From an uncultured Williamsia sp. (GTDB lineage Bacteria > Actinomycetota > Actinomycetes > Mycobacteriales > Mycobacteriaceae), in contig NZ_CANLWM010000005.1 in the NCBI RefSeq assembly GCF_947494875.1, positions 353,130-417,129 of the forward strand: a stretch of DNA of 64,000 nt, written 5' to 3'. Each line of letters begins with the position of its first letter. Position 1 is the first letter of the stretch. A model generated the notes under the pieces. The model was not told the origin of the DNA, made no database searches, and was given only the letters and a program-made list of their open reading frames with translations. Shown piece after piece: positions 1-10,973 of the stretch. A program made the translations under genes and the position numbers.

Positions 1-968
1 AGGTTCTCGGGGATCTCGAAGTGGGTGTCGCGCACCGCGTCCAGCGAGCGGTCGGAGAGTTCCTGCATCCACGCGACGAACGCGTCGCGGTCGGTGACGC
101 GGTGGCGGGGGTCCTCGTCGAGCGCCGCGAGCGCGCCGGCCACACCCGCGCCCGGGGCGATGCGCTCGGCCAGGCTCTCCTGCTCGGCCACGATGGTGGC
201 GAGGTGGTCCAGACCCCAGGCGTAGGCCTCGTCGGGGTCGATCGCCGTGCCCACGAACTCGGCCGACCACAGGCGGTACACGTCGCGCCCGACGGCGTCG
301 GCGGGATCGGCGCGATCGGCGACGGATTCCCGCAGGTGCCGTTGCAGCCGCGAGAACGCCTCTCCCGCGGCGGCGTGCGCGAGGTCGAGATGGCGCTGCA
401 TCGACGGGTCCTGCGCGACCACCCGGTCGACCGTGGCGCGGACCGCGTCCGCGGCGGTGCCGCACTGGTCGGCGACGAGGCCGACCTGTCGGCGGGCGAT
501 CGGCGGGCCCGAGGCCAGTCGACGGTCGAGGCCGGCGATGACGGTGTCGACGGCGGTGGGTATCGCGGTCACGCGGGCGAGGACGGCGCCGCGATCGGCC
601 TCGTCGTCGACGCCCATCAGGTCGAACACGTCGCGGATCGCCTGCAACGGCGAGGCGATGACGTTGATCTCGCCGACGCGCAGCCCCGCGTCGTCGACGG
701 CGACGGCCCGCGACAACTGGTCGGTCATCGTGGCGATGGTGACGCGGTCGACGTCGTCGGCCGGTGTCGCCGTCGACAGTCGGCGCAGGGTGTCGCGGAT
801 GATGTCGGTGCGCTCGGCGACCGCGGCGGGGGAGTAGTCGGTGAGCCGGTGCTCGTGGCCCGACACACCGAGATCCGTGGCGGCGATCGGGTCCGCGGCA
901 CACACGCGGGCGAGGTGGTCCTCGGCGATCGCGTCGACCTCCGTGGGGGTACGGGCGGGGGTGCTCAC
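1..968 (-). CDS. DUF885 family protein, C-terminus beyond the left edge
   Basis: A GTG start (966-968, complement) with an AGGAG ribosome site 7 nt upstream opens a - strand frame with no stop down to base 1, so about 322 residues are visible and the C-terminus lies outside. The start reads VSTPARTPTEVDAIAEDHL and later sequence includes RDAFVAWMQELSDRSLD and THFEIPEN, typical of actinobacterial DUF885 proteins. These are predicted metallopeptidase-like proteins, usually 550-600 residues; the HExxH-like part expected further on is not in the window. No signal peptide is visible, so it is probably cytoplasmic. It is transcribed in the same direction as the zinc metallopeptidase gene upstream, about 57 nt apart, and may be co-transcribed. 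The family assignment is by sequence resemblance; the substrate is unknown. Confidence 0.75.
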   Translation of the reverse strand, partial: MSTPARTPTEVDAIAEDHLARVCAADPIAATDLGVSGHEHRLTDYSPAAVAERTDIIRDTLRRLSTATPADDVDRVTIATMTDQLSRAVAVDDAGLRVGEINVIASPLQAIRDVFDLMGVDDEADRGAVLARVTAIPTAVDTVIAGLDRRLASGPPIARRQVGLVADQCGTAADAVRATVDRVVAQDPSMQRHLDLAHAAAGEAFSRLQRHLRESVADRADPADAVGRDVYRLWSAEFVGTAIDPDEAYAWGLDHLATIVAEQESLAERIAPGAGVAGALAALDEDPRHRVTDRDAFVAWMQELSDRSLDAVRDTHFEIPEN

Positions 969-1025
969 AGGCGGGCTCCTCGTGTCGGTGCTGTTGTCGG
1001 CGGACCTGTTCCCACAGGCCGGGAT

Positions 1026-1895
1026 CTACAGGCTGCGGGCGGAGAACGTGTCGCAGGACGCCGGATCGCCTGTGCGATAGCCGGTCTGGAACCACCGGAC
1101 ACGCTGCGCGGACGATCCGTGGGTCCAGCCCTCCGAGTCGTTCCTGCCGGACAGCGTGTCGTCGCCGATGGCCTTCGCGGTCTGGATCACCTCGGAGATC
1201 TGCTCCTGGGAGATGGGCGCGAGCATCGCGTCGGGCCCCTTGTCGGCGTGTTCGGCCCACACACCGGCGTAGCAGTCGGCCTGCAGCTCCAGGCGCACCG
1301 AGCCCGACGTGGCGCCGCGGGACCCGAGCCGTTGCGCCTCCTCCATCGTCCCCATCAGGTTCTGTACGTGGTGACCGAACTCGTGCGCCACCACGTACTC
1401 CTGGGCGAGCGGCCCGTTGCTGCCGCCGAGCTGGTCGGACAGCGTCGTGAAGAACGTCGGGTCGAAGTAGGCGGTGCGGTCGCCGGGGCAGTAGAACGGC
1501 CCCACCGACGACGTCGCCGAACCACAGCCGCCGGTGCTGATCGCGTCGGCGAAGATCACGGTCTTCGGCTTCGTGTAGCCCTGCATCAGGGTCGGCCACA
1601 CCTCGTCGAGGCTGTTGGTGGTGGCCACGATCCGGCAGATGGTGTCGGAGTTCGCCTTCTGCACCGTGCAGCTGTCGATCTGCTGCTGGATGGCCTGATT
1701 CGTGGTGCCCTGACTCGTCGACGACGATCCACCGTCGCCGCCGAGGATGTCGCCGGGGTTCACCCCGAACAGAACGGCCACGATCGCGACGATCAGCCCG
1801 GCACCACCCCCGAGCGCGATCCGCCCACGACCTCCGCCGCCACCGCCGCCGGACACCCCGCTCGTGTCGAGCGGACCGTCACCCTGGAACGTCAT
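1026..1895 (-). CDS. YpfJ-type neutral zinc metallopeptidase, membrane-anchored
   Basis: A 289-residue protein with a Gly-rich N-terminus, one membrane segment at about residues 28-45 and a C-terminal catalytic domain of the Pfam Zn_peptidase (YpfJ/KPN_02809) family. The zinc motif HEFGHH is at 171-176 inside [15 protein letters not shown], and a downstream acidic segment [12 protein letters not shown] supplies the likely third ligand region. Two cysteine pairs outside the motif (76/87 and 124/136) could form disulfides in an extracytoplasmic domain. The start ATG has GAAGGGG just upstream. The gene diverges from aspS across a short intergenic region. The physiological substrate of this family is not established. 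The fold assignment is secure; any specific role would be a guess. Confidence 0.88.
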   Translation of the reverse strand: MTFQGDGPLDTSGVSGGGGGGGRGRIALGGGAGLIVAIVAVLFGVNPGDILGGDGGSSSTSQGTTNQAIQQQIDSCTVQKANSDTICRIVATTNSLDEVWPTLMQGYTKPKTVIFADAISTGGCGSATSSVGPFYCPGDRTAYFDPTFFTTLSDQLGGSNGPLAQEYVVAHEFGHHVQNLMGTMEEAQRLGSRGATSGSVRLELQADCYAGVWAEHADKGPDAMLAPISQEQISEVIQTAKAIGDDTLSGRNDSEGWTHGSSAQRVRWFQTGYRTGDPASCDTFSARSL

Positions 1896-1942
1896 GCCAC
1901 CCCTTCGTGCCCACCACCGACGGGCGTCGAGTCGGACATCTG

Positions 1943-1956
1943 ATCGTACGTAGGAT
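1943..1956. promoter_or_regulatory. Back-to-back -10 candidates of divergent ypfJ-like gene and aspS
   Basis: On the + strand TAGGAT (1951-1956) is a good actinobacterial -10 for aspS, giving a leader of about 50 nt. On the - strand TACGAT (1948-1943) is a -10 candidate for the metallopeptidase gene. The two hexamers are separated by 2 bp inside the sequence TGATCGTACGTAGGAT. No convincing -35 is seen for either. Confidence 0.4.
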
Positions 1957-2014
1957 GAGCGGCGCCGTGGGGCCGACCGCAGGCACCCCCGGAGAGTCTC
2001 GAGAGAGGACGCAC

Positions 2015-3811
<1,797 letters not shown>

Positions 3812-3821
3812 CCGGCCGTCG

Positions 3822-4751
3822 ATGCTGCACCTGCGGGTGATCGTCCCGGCCGACGAGTCCGCGGAGGTCCTCGACCACCTGCGGTCGGCGGTGGGCGTCA
3901 CCCACGTCGTCGTCAGCCCCGGTGCCGCCGTCGACCCCGTCGGTGACCTCCTGCAGGCCGACGTCACCCGGGAGGCCGCCGACGCGGTGCTCGACGCCCT
4001 GACCGCTCGCGGACTGCAGCATCGGGGCGCGATCACCATGGAGCCGCTCGACACCGTCCTCTCCGACGCGGCGGTCCGGGCGGAGAAGGAGGCGCCGGGT
4101 GATCCCGACGACGCCATCGTCTGGCACGAACTCACCGGCCGGACCCGCGACGACGCCACCCTGAGCGTCACGTTCCTCGCCTTCCTCACCATCGCGTGTC
4201 TGCTCGCCGCGGTCGGGGTCATCACCGACTCACCGGTGACGGTGGTGGGCGCGATGGTCGTCGGACCCGAGTTCGGCCCGCTCGCCGGCATCGCCGTGGG
4301 TGCGGTGGCCCGCCGGGCCGACCTGGCGCGGCGGTCGCTGATCGCCCTGCTCGTCGGGTTCCCCGTCGCCATGGTCGTCACCGGCCTGGCTGCGCTGGCG
4401 GCCGAGGCGGTCGGGCTCGTCGAACTCCGCGACGTGACCTCCGCCGACCAGGTCGACTTCATCTACCAGGTCGGGGTGTTCTCGTTCGTGGTCGCGGTCC
4501 TCGCGGGGGCGGCCGGCATGCTCTCGCTGGTCTCGGCGAAGTCCGCGGCCCTGGTCGGCGTCTTCATCTCGGTGACGACGGTGCCCGCGGCCGGGTACGC
4601 GGTGATCGCGGCGACCCTGGGACAGTGGGCGGTCGCCGCGGAGTCGGCCGCCCAGCTCGCCGTCAACATGATCGGGATCGTGCTCGCCGGGGCGGGCGTG
4701 CTCTGGGCACATCGGGCGGCGGCCCGGCGGCGCGCGGCCCGCGCGTCCTGA
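3822..4751 (+). CDS. DUF389 (TIGR00341-type) integral membrane protein
   Basis: A 309-residue protein with a soluble N-terminal part of about 100 residues (MLHLRVIVPADESAEVLDHL, ACT-like strand/helix pattern) and a membrane part of about six hydrophobic helices from residue 110. The second helix region carries VVGAMVVGPEFGPLAGIAVG, the hallmark glycine/proline-rich segment of DUF389. An Arg/Ala-rich tail ends the protein. DUF389 proteins are uncharacterised transport-like membrane proteins, and no substrate can be named. The gene begins 10 nt after aspS and is probably carried on its transcript. The ATG is the first in-frame start. Confidence 0.85.
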   Translation: MLHLRVIVPADESAEVLDHLRSAVGVTHVVVSPGAAVDPVGDLLQADVTREAADAVLDALTARGLQHRGAITMEPLDTVLSDAAVRAEKEAPGDPDDAIVWHELTGRTRDDATLSVTFLAFLTIACLLAAVGVITDSPVTVVGAMVVGPEFGPLAGIAVGAVARRADLARRSLIALLVGFPVAMVVTGLAALAAEAVGLVELRDVTSADQVDFIYQVGVFSFVVAVLAGAAGMLSLVSAKSAALVGVFISVTTVPAAGYAVIAATLGQWAVAAESAAQLAVNMIGIVLAGAGVLWAHRAAARRRAARAS

Positions 4752-4769
4752 CCTCGAAAGTCCCAGCGG

Positions 4770-4804
4770 GAGCGGCTCGCCCACGGGTGACGTCACACCC
4801 GCTC
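4770..4804. terminator. Candidate stem-loop terminator or operator after the DUF389 gene
   Basis: GAGCGG (4770-4775) pairs exactly with CCGCTC (4799-4804), and the loop contains the 10-bp palindrome GTGACGTCAC (4787-4796). There is no T-run, as is common for actinobacterial terminators, so an operator for the following cluster is equally possible. Confidence 0.35.
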
Positions 4805-4896
4805 GTGCGGTGGGTCCCGCCGATGTGTGATGGGATCGGGGACACCGCCGGGCACCCGAGCTCCGACCAGGCCGGCGCCGGGAAGGACTCTCCGCC

Positions 4897-7800
4897 GTGA
4901 CGATCAAGGTCGCCCTCGAGCACCGGACGAGCTACACCTTCGACCGTCCCGTCACCATCCATCCCCACGTGGTCCGGCTGCGACCAGCGCCGCACTCGCG
5001 GACGCCGATCGAGGCCTACTCGCTGCGGGTCGAGCCCGACGACCACTTCGTCAACTGGCAACAGGACGCGTTCAGCAACTACCAGGCACGCCTGGTGTTC
5101 CCGACCCCGGCGACGTCGCTGACCATCACCGTGGACCTCGTCGCCGACCTGACCTCGGTCAACCCGTTCGACTTCTTCGTCGAGGAGGCGGCGCAGGAGA
5201 CCGGGTTCGTCTATGGCGACGCACTCCGCGCCGACCTCGAGCCCTACCTGCGGGATGTCGCACCGACCGGCCGGCACGCCGAACGCACGGCGGGTGGGGA
5301 CGGCGCCGCACCGCTCGTCGACGAGTGGGTCGCCGCCCACCGCCCGTCGCCGGGCACCCGCACCATCGACCACCTCGTCGCCGTGAACCGGGCGTTGCGC
5401 GACGACATCGGGTACACCGTGCGGCTCGAGGCCGGCGTGCAGACCCCCGAACACACGCTGTCGTCGGCGATCGGCTCCTGTCGGGACTCGGCGTGGCTGC
5501 TCGTCGCGATCCTGCGGCGCATGGGACTGGCTGCGCGGTTCGTCTCGGGCTACCTCGTGCAACTCACCTCCGACATCCCCGCCGTCGACGGGCCGTCGGG
5601 TCCGTCGGCGGACTTCACCGACCTGCACGCCTGGACCGAGGTGTACCTGCCCGGCGCGGGCTGGGTGGGCATGGACCCGACCTCGGGCCTGTTCGCCGGC
5701 GAGGGGCACATCCCGCTCGCGGCGACCCCGGCGCCTGGCGGCGCCGCGCCCATCACCGGCGCGACCGGTCCGTGTCACGCGACGATGGACTTCTCGAACA
5801 CGGTCACACGGTTCCACGAGGACCCGCGGGTCACGTTGCCGTACACCGACGACCAGTGGCGGCGTGTCGTCGACCTCGGCGCCCACGTGGACGACCTGAT
5901 GGCGTCGCAGGGTGTCGACCTGACCATGGGCGGCGAACCGACGTTCGTGTCGATCGACGACCAGACGTCACCGGAGTGGACGACCGCCGCGGACGGGCCG
6001 CACAAGCGGCGTCGGGCGTCGGTGCTCGCCGAGAGCCTGCGTGAGAAGTACGCCCCCCATGGCCTCGTGCAGCGCAGCCAGGGCAAGTGGTACCCCGGGG
6101 AGCCGTTGCCGCGCTGGCAGATCGCGTTGATGTGGCGCACCGACGGGGAGGCCCTGTGGACCCGGCCCGAGCTGCTCGCCGACCCCTGGCCCGACGACGA
6201 CGCCGCCCGGCGGTCCATGGCGGGTGAGCCCTCGACGCCCACCGCGGCGACGGCGGCGCGGTCCCGGAGGTTCATCGAGGCGGTCGCCGCCGCGCTGCAC
6301 CTGCCGACGACGACCGTCGCACCCGCCTACGAGGACCCACTCCTGGCGCTCGCGGACTCGCTGCGCCGCCCCGTCGGGACCCCCGCGCCCGCGACGGCGA
6401 TCGCGGACGACGCGCCCGACCTCGGACCCGACGACGACTCTGCCGACCGACGGGCCGCGTTGCTCGCCGCGCTCGACGCACCTGTCGTCGACGCGACCGC
6501 GCACGTGCTGCCGATCAGCCGCACCGAGGACGACGCGGCGTGGGAGTCGACCCCGTGGACGACTCGGCGCAAGCGATTGGTGCTGTCGGCGGGGACATCC
6601 CCGGCCGGCCTCCGACTCCCGTTGGGATCGCTGTCGTGGTCGGCCCCGCCGCTGCTGCCGGACACGGACCCCACGGCACCGACACCGGCACTGCGCGCTC
6701 CCGGACCGCCGCCGGAGGTGACGATCGTGGCGCCGGGGGCCACCTCGCCACCGCCCGCCACCGACCCCGAGACCCGGCCGGTGCCGCGTACCGCCGTCGT
6801 CGCCGAGGTCCGCGACGACGTCCTCCACGTCTTCCTGCCGCCGACACAGACGCTGGAGGACTTCGTCGACCTGGTGTCCGCGGTGGAGGAGGCGGCCGCC
6901 CGCACCGGCGAGCCGGTCGTCGTCGAGGGATACGGCCCGCCCGCCGACGCCCGGCTCCAGTCGCTGTCGGTGACGCCGGACCCGGGTGTCATCGAGGTCA
7001 ACGTGCAACCGACCGCGTCCTTCGCCGAGCAGTCGGAGTTGTTGGGCGAGTTGTACTCCCAGGCCCGTCTGGCGCGCCTGGGCACCGAGTCCTTCGACCT
7101 CGACGGCTCCCACGGGGGTACCGGTGGCGGCAACCACATCACGCTGGGTGGTGTCACCCCCGCGCGGTCCCCGTTGCTGCGACGGCCGGACCTGCTCGTC
7201 TCGATGATCGCCTACTGGCAGCGGCACCCGTCGCTGTCGTACCTGTTCTCGGGCCGGTTCGTCGGCACCACCTCGCAGGCGCCCCGCGCCGACGAGGGTC
7301 GCGAGGACGCGCTCTACGAACTCGAGATCGCGTTCGCCGAGATCGACCGTCTCTCCCGGGACGGACACACCGCGCCGTGGACCGTCGACCGCGCGCTGCG
7401 CCACCTGCTCACCGACATCACCGGCAACACCCACCGGGCCGAGTTCTGCATCGACAAGCTGTACAGCCCGGACTCCGCGCGGGGACGCCTCGGCCTGCTG
7501 GAGCTGCGCGCGTTCGAGATGCCGCCGCACCACCGGATGGCGATGGTGCAGTCGCTGCTGGTCCGCTGCCTGGTCGCCTGGTTCTGGCAGCACCCGTTCC
7601 GTGGTCGGCTCATCCGGCACGGTGCCGAGCTGCACGGCCGACATCTGTTGCCGCACCACGTCATCGCCGACATCGCTTCGGTCGCCGCGGACCTGCGCGA
7701 CGCCGGACTCGACTTCGACACCGCCTGGCTCGACCCGTTCACCGAGTTCCGGTTCCCCCGCCTGGGGACCGTCGCCATCCGCGGCCACGAGATCGAGCTG

Positions 7801-8328
7801 CGCGGTGCGATCGAACCGTGGAACACGCTGGGGGAGGAGTCGACCGGGACCGGGACGGCCCGCTACGTCGACTCCTCGGTGGAGCGTGTGCAGGTCCGGG
7901 TCACCGGCAGCGACGACGACCGGTTCGTGCTGACCTGCAACGGGATCCCCGTCCCGCTGGCCGCCACCGAACGCCCGGGCGAACGGGTCGCCGGCATCCG
8001 GTTCCGGGCGTGGCAGCCGCCGAGCGCGTTGCACCCGACGATCAGCATCGACTCGCCCCTCGTCTTCGACCTCGTCGACACCGTCACCGGCCGATCGGTG
8101 GGCGGCGCGACCTACCACGTCGTGCATCCCGGCGGACGTTCCTACGAGCGGCCCCCGGTGAACGCCGTCGAGGCCGAGTCCCGACGCAACGGCCGGTTCG
8201 AGGCCATCGGTCACACCCCCGGACAGGTCGACGTGGCGTCGATCCGCGAGATGCGTGCCCGCCTGGCCGTCGACGTCGGTGTGCCGGGCATCCTCGACCT
8301 GCGCCGGGCACGTACGGTTTTGAGGTGA
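4897..8328 (+). CDS. Transglutaminase-like / DUF2126 two-domain protein
   Basis: A 1143-residue cytoplasmic protein. Residues 1-85 match the bacterial transglutaminase N-terminal domain and 150-275 the transglutaminase core with the full triad: Cys195 (GSCRDSAW), His244 (LHAWTEVYLPGAGWVGMD) and Asp260. From about 295 onward it is DUF2126, with VDLTMGGEPTFVS near 335, EVNVQP at 700-705 and HGGTGGGNH at 739-747. Comparative work by Iyer, Aravind and colleagues places DUF2126 among glutamine-synthetase-like COOH-NH2 ligases. A low-complexity Pro/Ala/Asp linker spans roughly 440-610. The start is GTG with GGAAGGA 9 nt upstream. Its stop overlaps the next start (GTGA). The role is inferred to be amide-bond making or remodelling on an unknown peptide. 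Confidence 0.88.
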   Translation: MTIKVALEHRTSYTFDRPVTIHPHVVRLRPAPHSRTPIEAYSLRVEPDDHFVNWQQDAFSNYQARLVFPTPATSLTITVDLVADLTSVNPFDFFVEEAAQETGFVYGDALRADLEPYLRDVAPTGRHAERTAGGDGAAPLVDEWVAAHRPSPGTRTIDHLVAVNRALRDDIGYTVRLEAGVQTPEHTLSSAIGSCRDSAWLLVAILRRMGLAARFVSGYLVQLTSDIPAVDGPSGPSADFTDLHAWTEVYLPGAGWVGMDPTSGLFAGEGHIPLAATPAPGGAAPITGATGPCHATMDFSNTVTRFHEDPRVTLPYTDDQWRRVVDLGAHVDDLMASQGVDLTMGGEPTFVSIDDQTSPEWTTAADGPHKRRRASVLAESLREKYAPHGLVQRSQGKWYPGEPLPRWQIALMWRTDGEALWTRPELLADPWPDDDAARRSMAGEPSTPTAATAARSRRFIEAVAAALHLPTTTVAPAYEDPLLALADSLRRPVGTPAPATAIADDAPDLGPDDDSADRRAALLAALDAPVVDATAHVLPISRTEDDAAWESTPWTTRRKRLVLSAGTSPAGLRLPLGSLSWSAPPLLPDTDPTAPTPALRAPGPPPEVTIVAPGATSPPPATDPETRPVPRTAVVAEVRDDVLHVFLPPTQTLEDFVDLVSAVEEAAARTGEPVVVEGYGPPADARLQSLSVTPDPGVIEVNVQPTASFAEQSELLGELYSQARLARLGTESFDLDGSHGGTGGGNHITLGGVTPARSPLLRRPDLLVSMIAYWQRHPSLSYLFSGRFVGTTSQAPRADEGREDALYELEIAFAEIDRLSRDGHTAPWTVDRALRHLLTDITGNTHRAEFCIDKLYSPDSARGRLGLLELRAFEMPPHHRMAMVQSLLVRCLVAWFWQHPFRGRLIRHGAELHGRHLLPHHVIADIASVAADLRDAGLDFDTAWLDPFTEFRFPRLGTVAIRGHEIELRGAIEPWNTLGEESTGTGTARYVDSSVERVQVRVTGSDDDRFVLTCNGIPVPLAATERPGERVAGIRFRAWQPPSALHPTISIDSPLVFDLVDTVTGRSVGGATYHVVHPGGRSYERPPVNAVEAESRRNGRFEAIGHTPGQVDVASIREMRARLAVDVGVPGILDLRRARTVLR

Positions 8329-10973
8329 CATCGGCCCGGACACCGTTCGACGCGACGTCGGCGACGTCCGGCGACGGGCCCGCCGCCGGGCTGATCGAGA
8401 CCTACCGGGCCGAGCGGTTCGGACTCTTCGACGCCGCCGACCCCCGCGACCTCGGTGCCGGCGGTGTCCCGCACGACGAGTTCGTCGACCCCGACGGCGC
8501 CATCCGCCCGCAGTGGTCGGAACTGGTCGACGCCTACGCCCGCGCCGGTGAACCCGGCCTCACCCGCACCGATGCGCGGTTGGCCGCGATGGTCGCCGAC
8601 GAGGGCATCACCTACACACCGATCGACGACCACCCGCAGTCGCCTGCCTCGCCGGTGCCCTGGCGCCTCGACAGCGTCCCGATCGTGCTCGACGGCGAGA
8701 CCTGGGCGGACGTCGAAGCCGGTGTCGCGCAACGCTGCCGACTCCTCGACGCGCTTCTGGCCGACCTGTACGGCCCGCAGCGGACCATCGAGGAGGGGAT
8801 CGTCGCACCGGAGATGGTGTTCGGTCACCCGGGGTGGGTCGCGAAGGTCGGTGCCGGTGCACCCGCCGGGACACGGTCGCTGGTCCTGCACGCCGCAGAC
8901 CTCGGCCGCCTGCCCGACGGCGCGGTCGCGGTGTGGGGTGACTACACCGGCGCCCCGTCGGGCATCGGGTACGCCCTGGCCGACCGGCGCATCGTGTCCC
9001 GGGTGCTCGCCGGACCCTTCGGGCGGGCCGTGCCGCGCCCGATCACCTCGTTCGCCGCGGCGCTGCGGGTCGCGCTCGTCGACGCGGCCCCGAGCGGTGT
9101 CGACGACCCGACGATCGTCGTCCTCAGTCCGGGATCGCTGTCGGAGACGTATTTCGACCAGGTCACCGTGGCGACCCACCTGGGTGTCCCGCTCGTCGAG
9201 GGCTCCGACCTGCTGGTCCGCAACGGCGCGGTGTACATGCGTTCGCTCGGCAGCTTCAAACGCGTCGACGTCGTCCTGCGCCGTGTCGACGCCGCCTGGT
9301 GCGACCCGCTGGACCTGCGGACCGACTCGCGCCTCGGTGTCGCCGGTCTCGTCGAGGCGGTCGCGCGGGGCGCGGTCACGGTGGTGAACACCCTCGGCAG
9401 CGGCGTCGTGGAGAACCCGGCGCTCCACACCGTCGCCGAGGCGCTGGCGCGAGCCCTGCTCGACGAGGAGCTGATCCTGCGTCCCGTCGACACGTGGTGG
9501 GCGGGCGATCCCTCCGGTGCCGACGAGATCCGCCGTCGCGTCGGCGATCTCGTGATCGACAACGTCCGCACCGGTGAGCGGTTCGTCGGGCCCGAACTCG
9601 CCGCGGCGACGCGTGACACCCTGCGCGCCCGGGTGGACGCGGATCCCTGGCAGTGGGTGGGACGCGCCTGCCCGACGTTCTCGGTGAGCCCGGGCGCCGT
9701 CACCGTGCCGGGCGGACGGTCGCGACTGCGGCCCGCATCGGTGGCCCTGCGCACCTTCGCCGTCGCGCACGGCACCGGCTACACGGTGATGCCCGGCGGA
9801 CTGGGGCAGGTCCTCGCCGACGGGATCGCCGGGGCGGGACTGCGCTCGGTCGCGGCGAAAGACGTCTGGGTGGTCGCCCCCGAACCCGCGGGCGACGCGC
9901 GCGTCACCGAGACGTCGGTCGCGATGTCGGTGCCGAGCACCGGCGCCGCCATCGACCGGTCGACGCTGGCACCCCGTGTGCTCGCCGACCTGTTCTGGCT
10001 CGGCCGCTACGGCGAACGCACCGAGGCGACGGTGCGCATGGTGCGGGTGGCCACCGAGCGGCATCAGGCGCAGCGGTACCGGCCGCGCGCCGACGAGACC
10101 ACCGTCGTCGCGCGGTTCCTCGCCGGTGTCGGCGCCGCCACCGGCACCGGACACCTCATCGAGGGCGGCGCGACGGACCTCACGGCCACGCTGGCGGCGA
10201 TGACGACGGCGCGCACCGTCCCGGGCACCGTCGCGAACGCACTCGACCGCCTCGCGTCCTCGGCTCGCGCGGTCCGCGACCAGATGTCGACGAGCACATG
10301 GATGGTGCTCGGCACCGTCGAACGCGCGATGGCCGACCTGCGCACCGCCGACCCGCTCGACCTCGGCGACCTCGCCCGCGGTCACGAACAGATGCTGCAC
10401 GGGATGCTCGCGCTGGCGGGCCTGCAGGCCGACTCGATGGTCCACGACCCGGGTTGGCTGTTCATGGACGCCGGGCGCCGGCTCGAGCGGATCATCCTGG
10501 TCGCCGAACTCCTGCGGGGGATCGCCGCGCAGCGGTCGGACCCGGACGTCGAGCAGGGTCTGCTCGAGGCGTTCCTCGTCGCCAACGAGTCCGCGGTCAT
10601 CTACCGGCGGCGCAACCGCGCGGTGATGCGCCTGCGATCGGTCATCATGTTGTCCGTGCTCGACGAGACCAACCCGCGGTCGGTGATCTACCAGCTCGAC
10701 GCCCTGCGCGACGACTGGGACGCCATGCCGGACGAGGTGCGTTCGCCGTCGGTGGAGCGCACCGTCGCCGACCTGGTCGCCGACGTGCGCCGTGTGGAGA
10801 TCGGCGACCTCGTCGCCACCGACGACGCCGGTGCACGCGGCGACCTCGACCAGCTGTTGGCGCGGCTGTCCCAGGGCGCGCGGTCGGTGTCCGACCAGCT
10901 GGGCCGTACCCGCTTCGCGCCGCCGCGCGACCTGCAGCCGCTGTGGGGCGGCGCGCGCGCCCAGGTGCCGTGA
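8325..10973 (+). CDS. Circularly permuted type 2 ATP-grasp protein fused to alpha-E domain
   Basis: The GTG start overlaps the upstream stop by 4 nt and gives 882 residues. About 1-500 is the circularly permuted ATP-grasp module (DUF404/DUF407 type), with GITYTPIDD, ADLYGPQRTIEEGIV, VEGSDLLVRNGAVYMRSLG and TVVNTLGSGVVENPALH. From about 550 to the C-terminus is the alpha-helical alpha-E domain (DUF403), starting RVLADLFWLGRYGERTEAT. In many bacteria the two are separate neighbouring genes; here they are fused. ATP-grasp enzymes ligate carboxylates to amines through acyl phosphates, and this family is predicted to make a peptide-like bond. The substrate is unknown. Its stop overlaps the next transglutaminase start by 4 nt, so the three proteins should be made in step. 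Confidence 0.9.
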   Translation: MTSARTPFDATSATSGDGPAAGLIETYRAERFGLFDAADPRDLGAGGVPHDEFVDPDGAIRPQWSELVDAYARAGEPGLTRTDARLAAMVADEGITYTPIDDHPQSPASPVPWRLDSVPIVLDGETWADVEAGVAQRCRLLDALLADLYGPQRTIEEGIVAPEMVFGHPGWVAKVGAGAPAGTRSLVLHAADLGRLPDGAVAVWGDYTGAPSGIGYALADRRIVSRVLAGPFGRAVPRPITSFAAALRVALVDAAPSGVDDPTIVVLSPGSLSETYFDQVTVATHLGVPLVEGSDLLVRNGAVYMRSLGSFKRVDVVLRRVDAAWCDPLDLRTDSRLGVAGLVEAVARGAVTVVNTLGSGVVENPALHTVAEALARALLDEELILRPVDTWWAGDPSGADEIRRRVGDLVIDNVRTGERFVGPELAAATRDTLRARVDADPWQWVGRACPTFSVSPGAVTVPGGRSRLRPASVALRTFAVAHGTGYTVMPGGLGQVLADGIAGAGLRSVAAKDVWVVAPEPAGDARVTETSVAMSVPSTGAAIDRSTLAPRVLADLFWLGRYGERTEATVRMVRVATERHQAQRYRPRADETTVVARFLAGVGAATGTGHLIEGGATDLTATLAAMTTARTVPGTVANALDRLASSARAVRDQMSTSTWMVLGTVERAMADLRTADPLDLGDLARGHEQMLHGMLALAGLQADSMVHDPGWLFMDAGRRLERIILVAELLRGIAAQRSDPDVEQGLLEAFLVANESAVIYRRRNRAVMRLRSVIMLSVLDETNPRSVIYQLDALRDDWDAMPDEVRSPSVERTVADLVADVRRVEIGDLVATDDAGARGDLDQLLARLSQGARSVSDQLGRTRFAPPRDLQPLWGGARAQVP

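Noticed and set aside
1907..2014. Longer AspS with 36 extra N-terminal residues
   Set aside because: The extra sequence covers the promoter region and is not conserved; the GTG at 2015 matches known N-termini.
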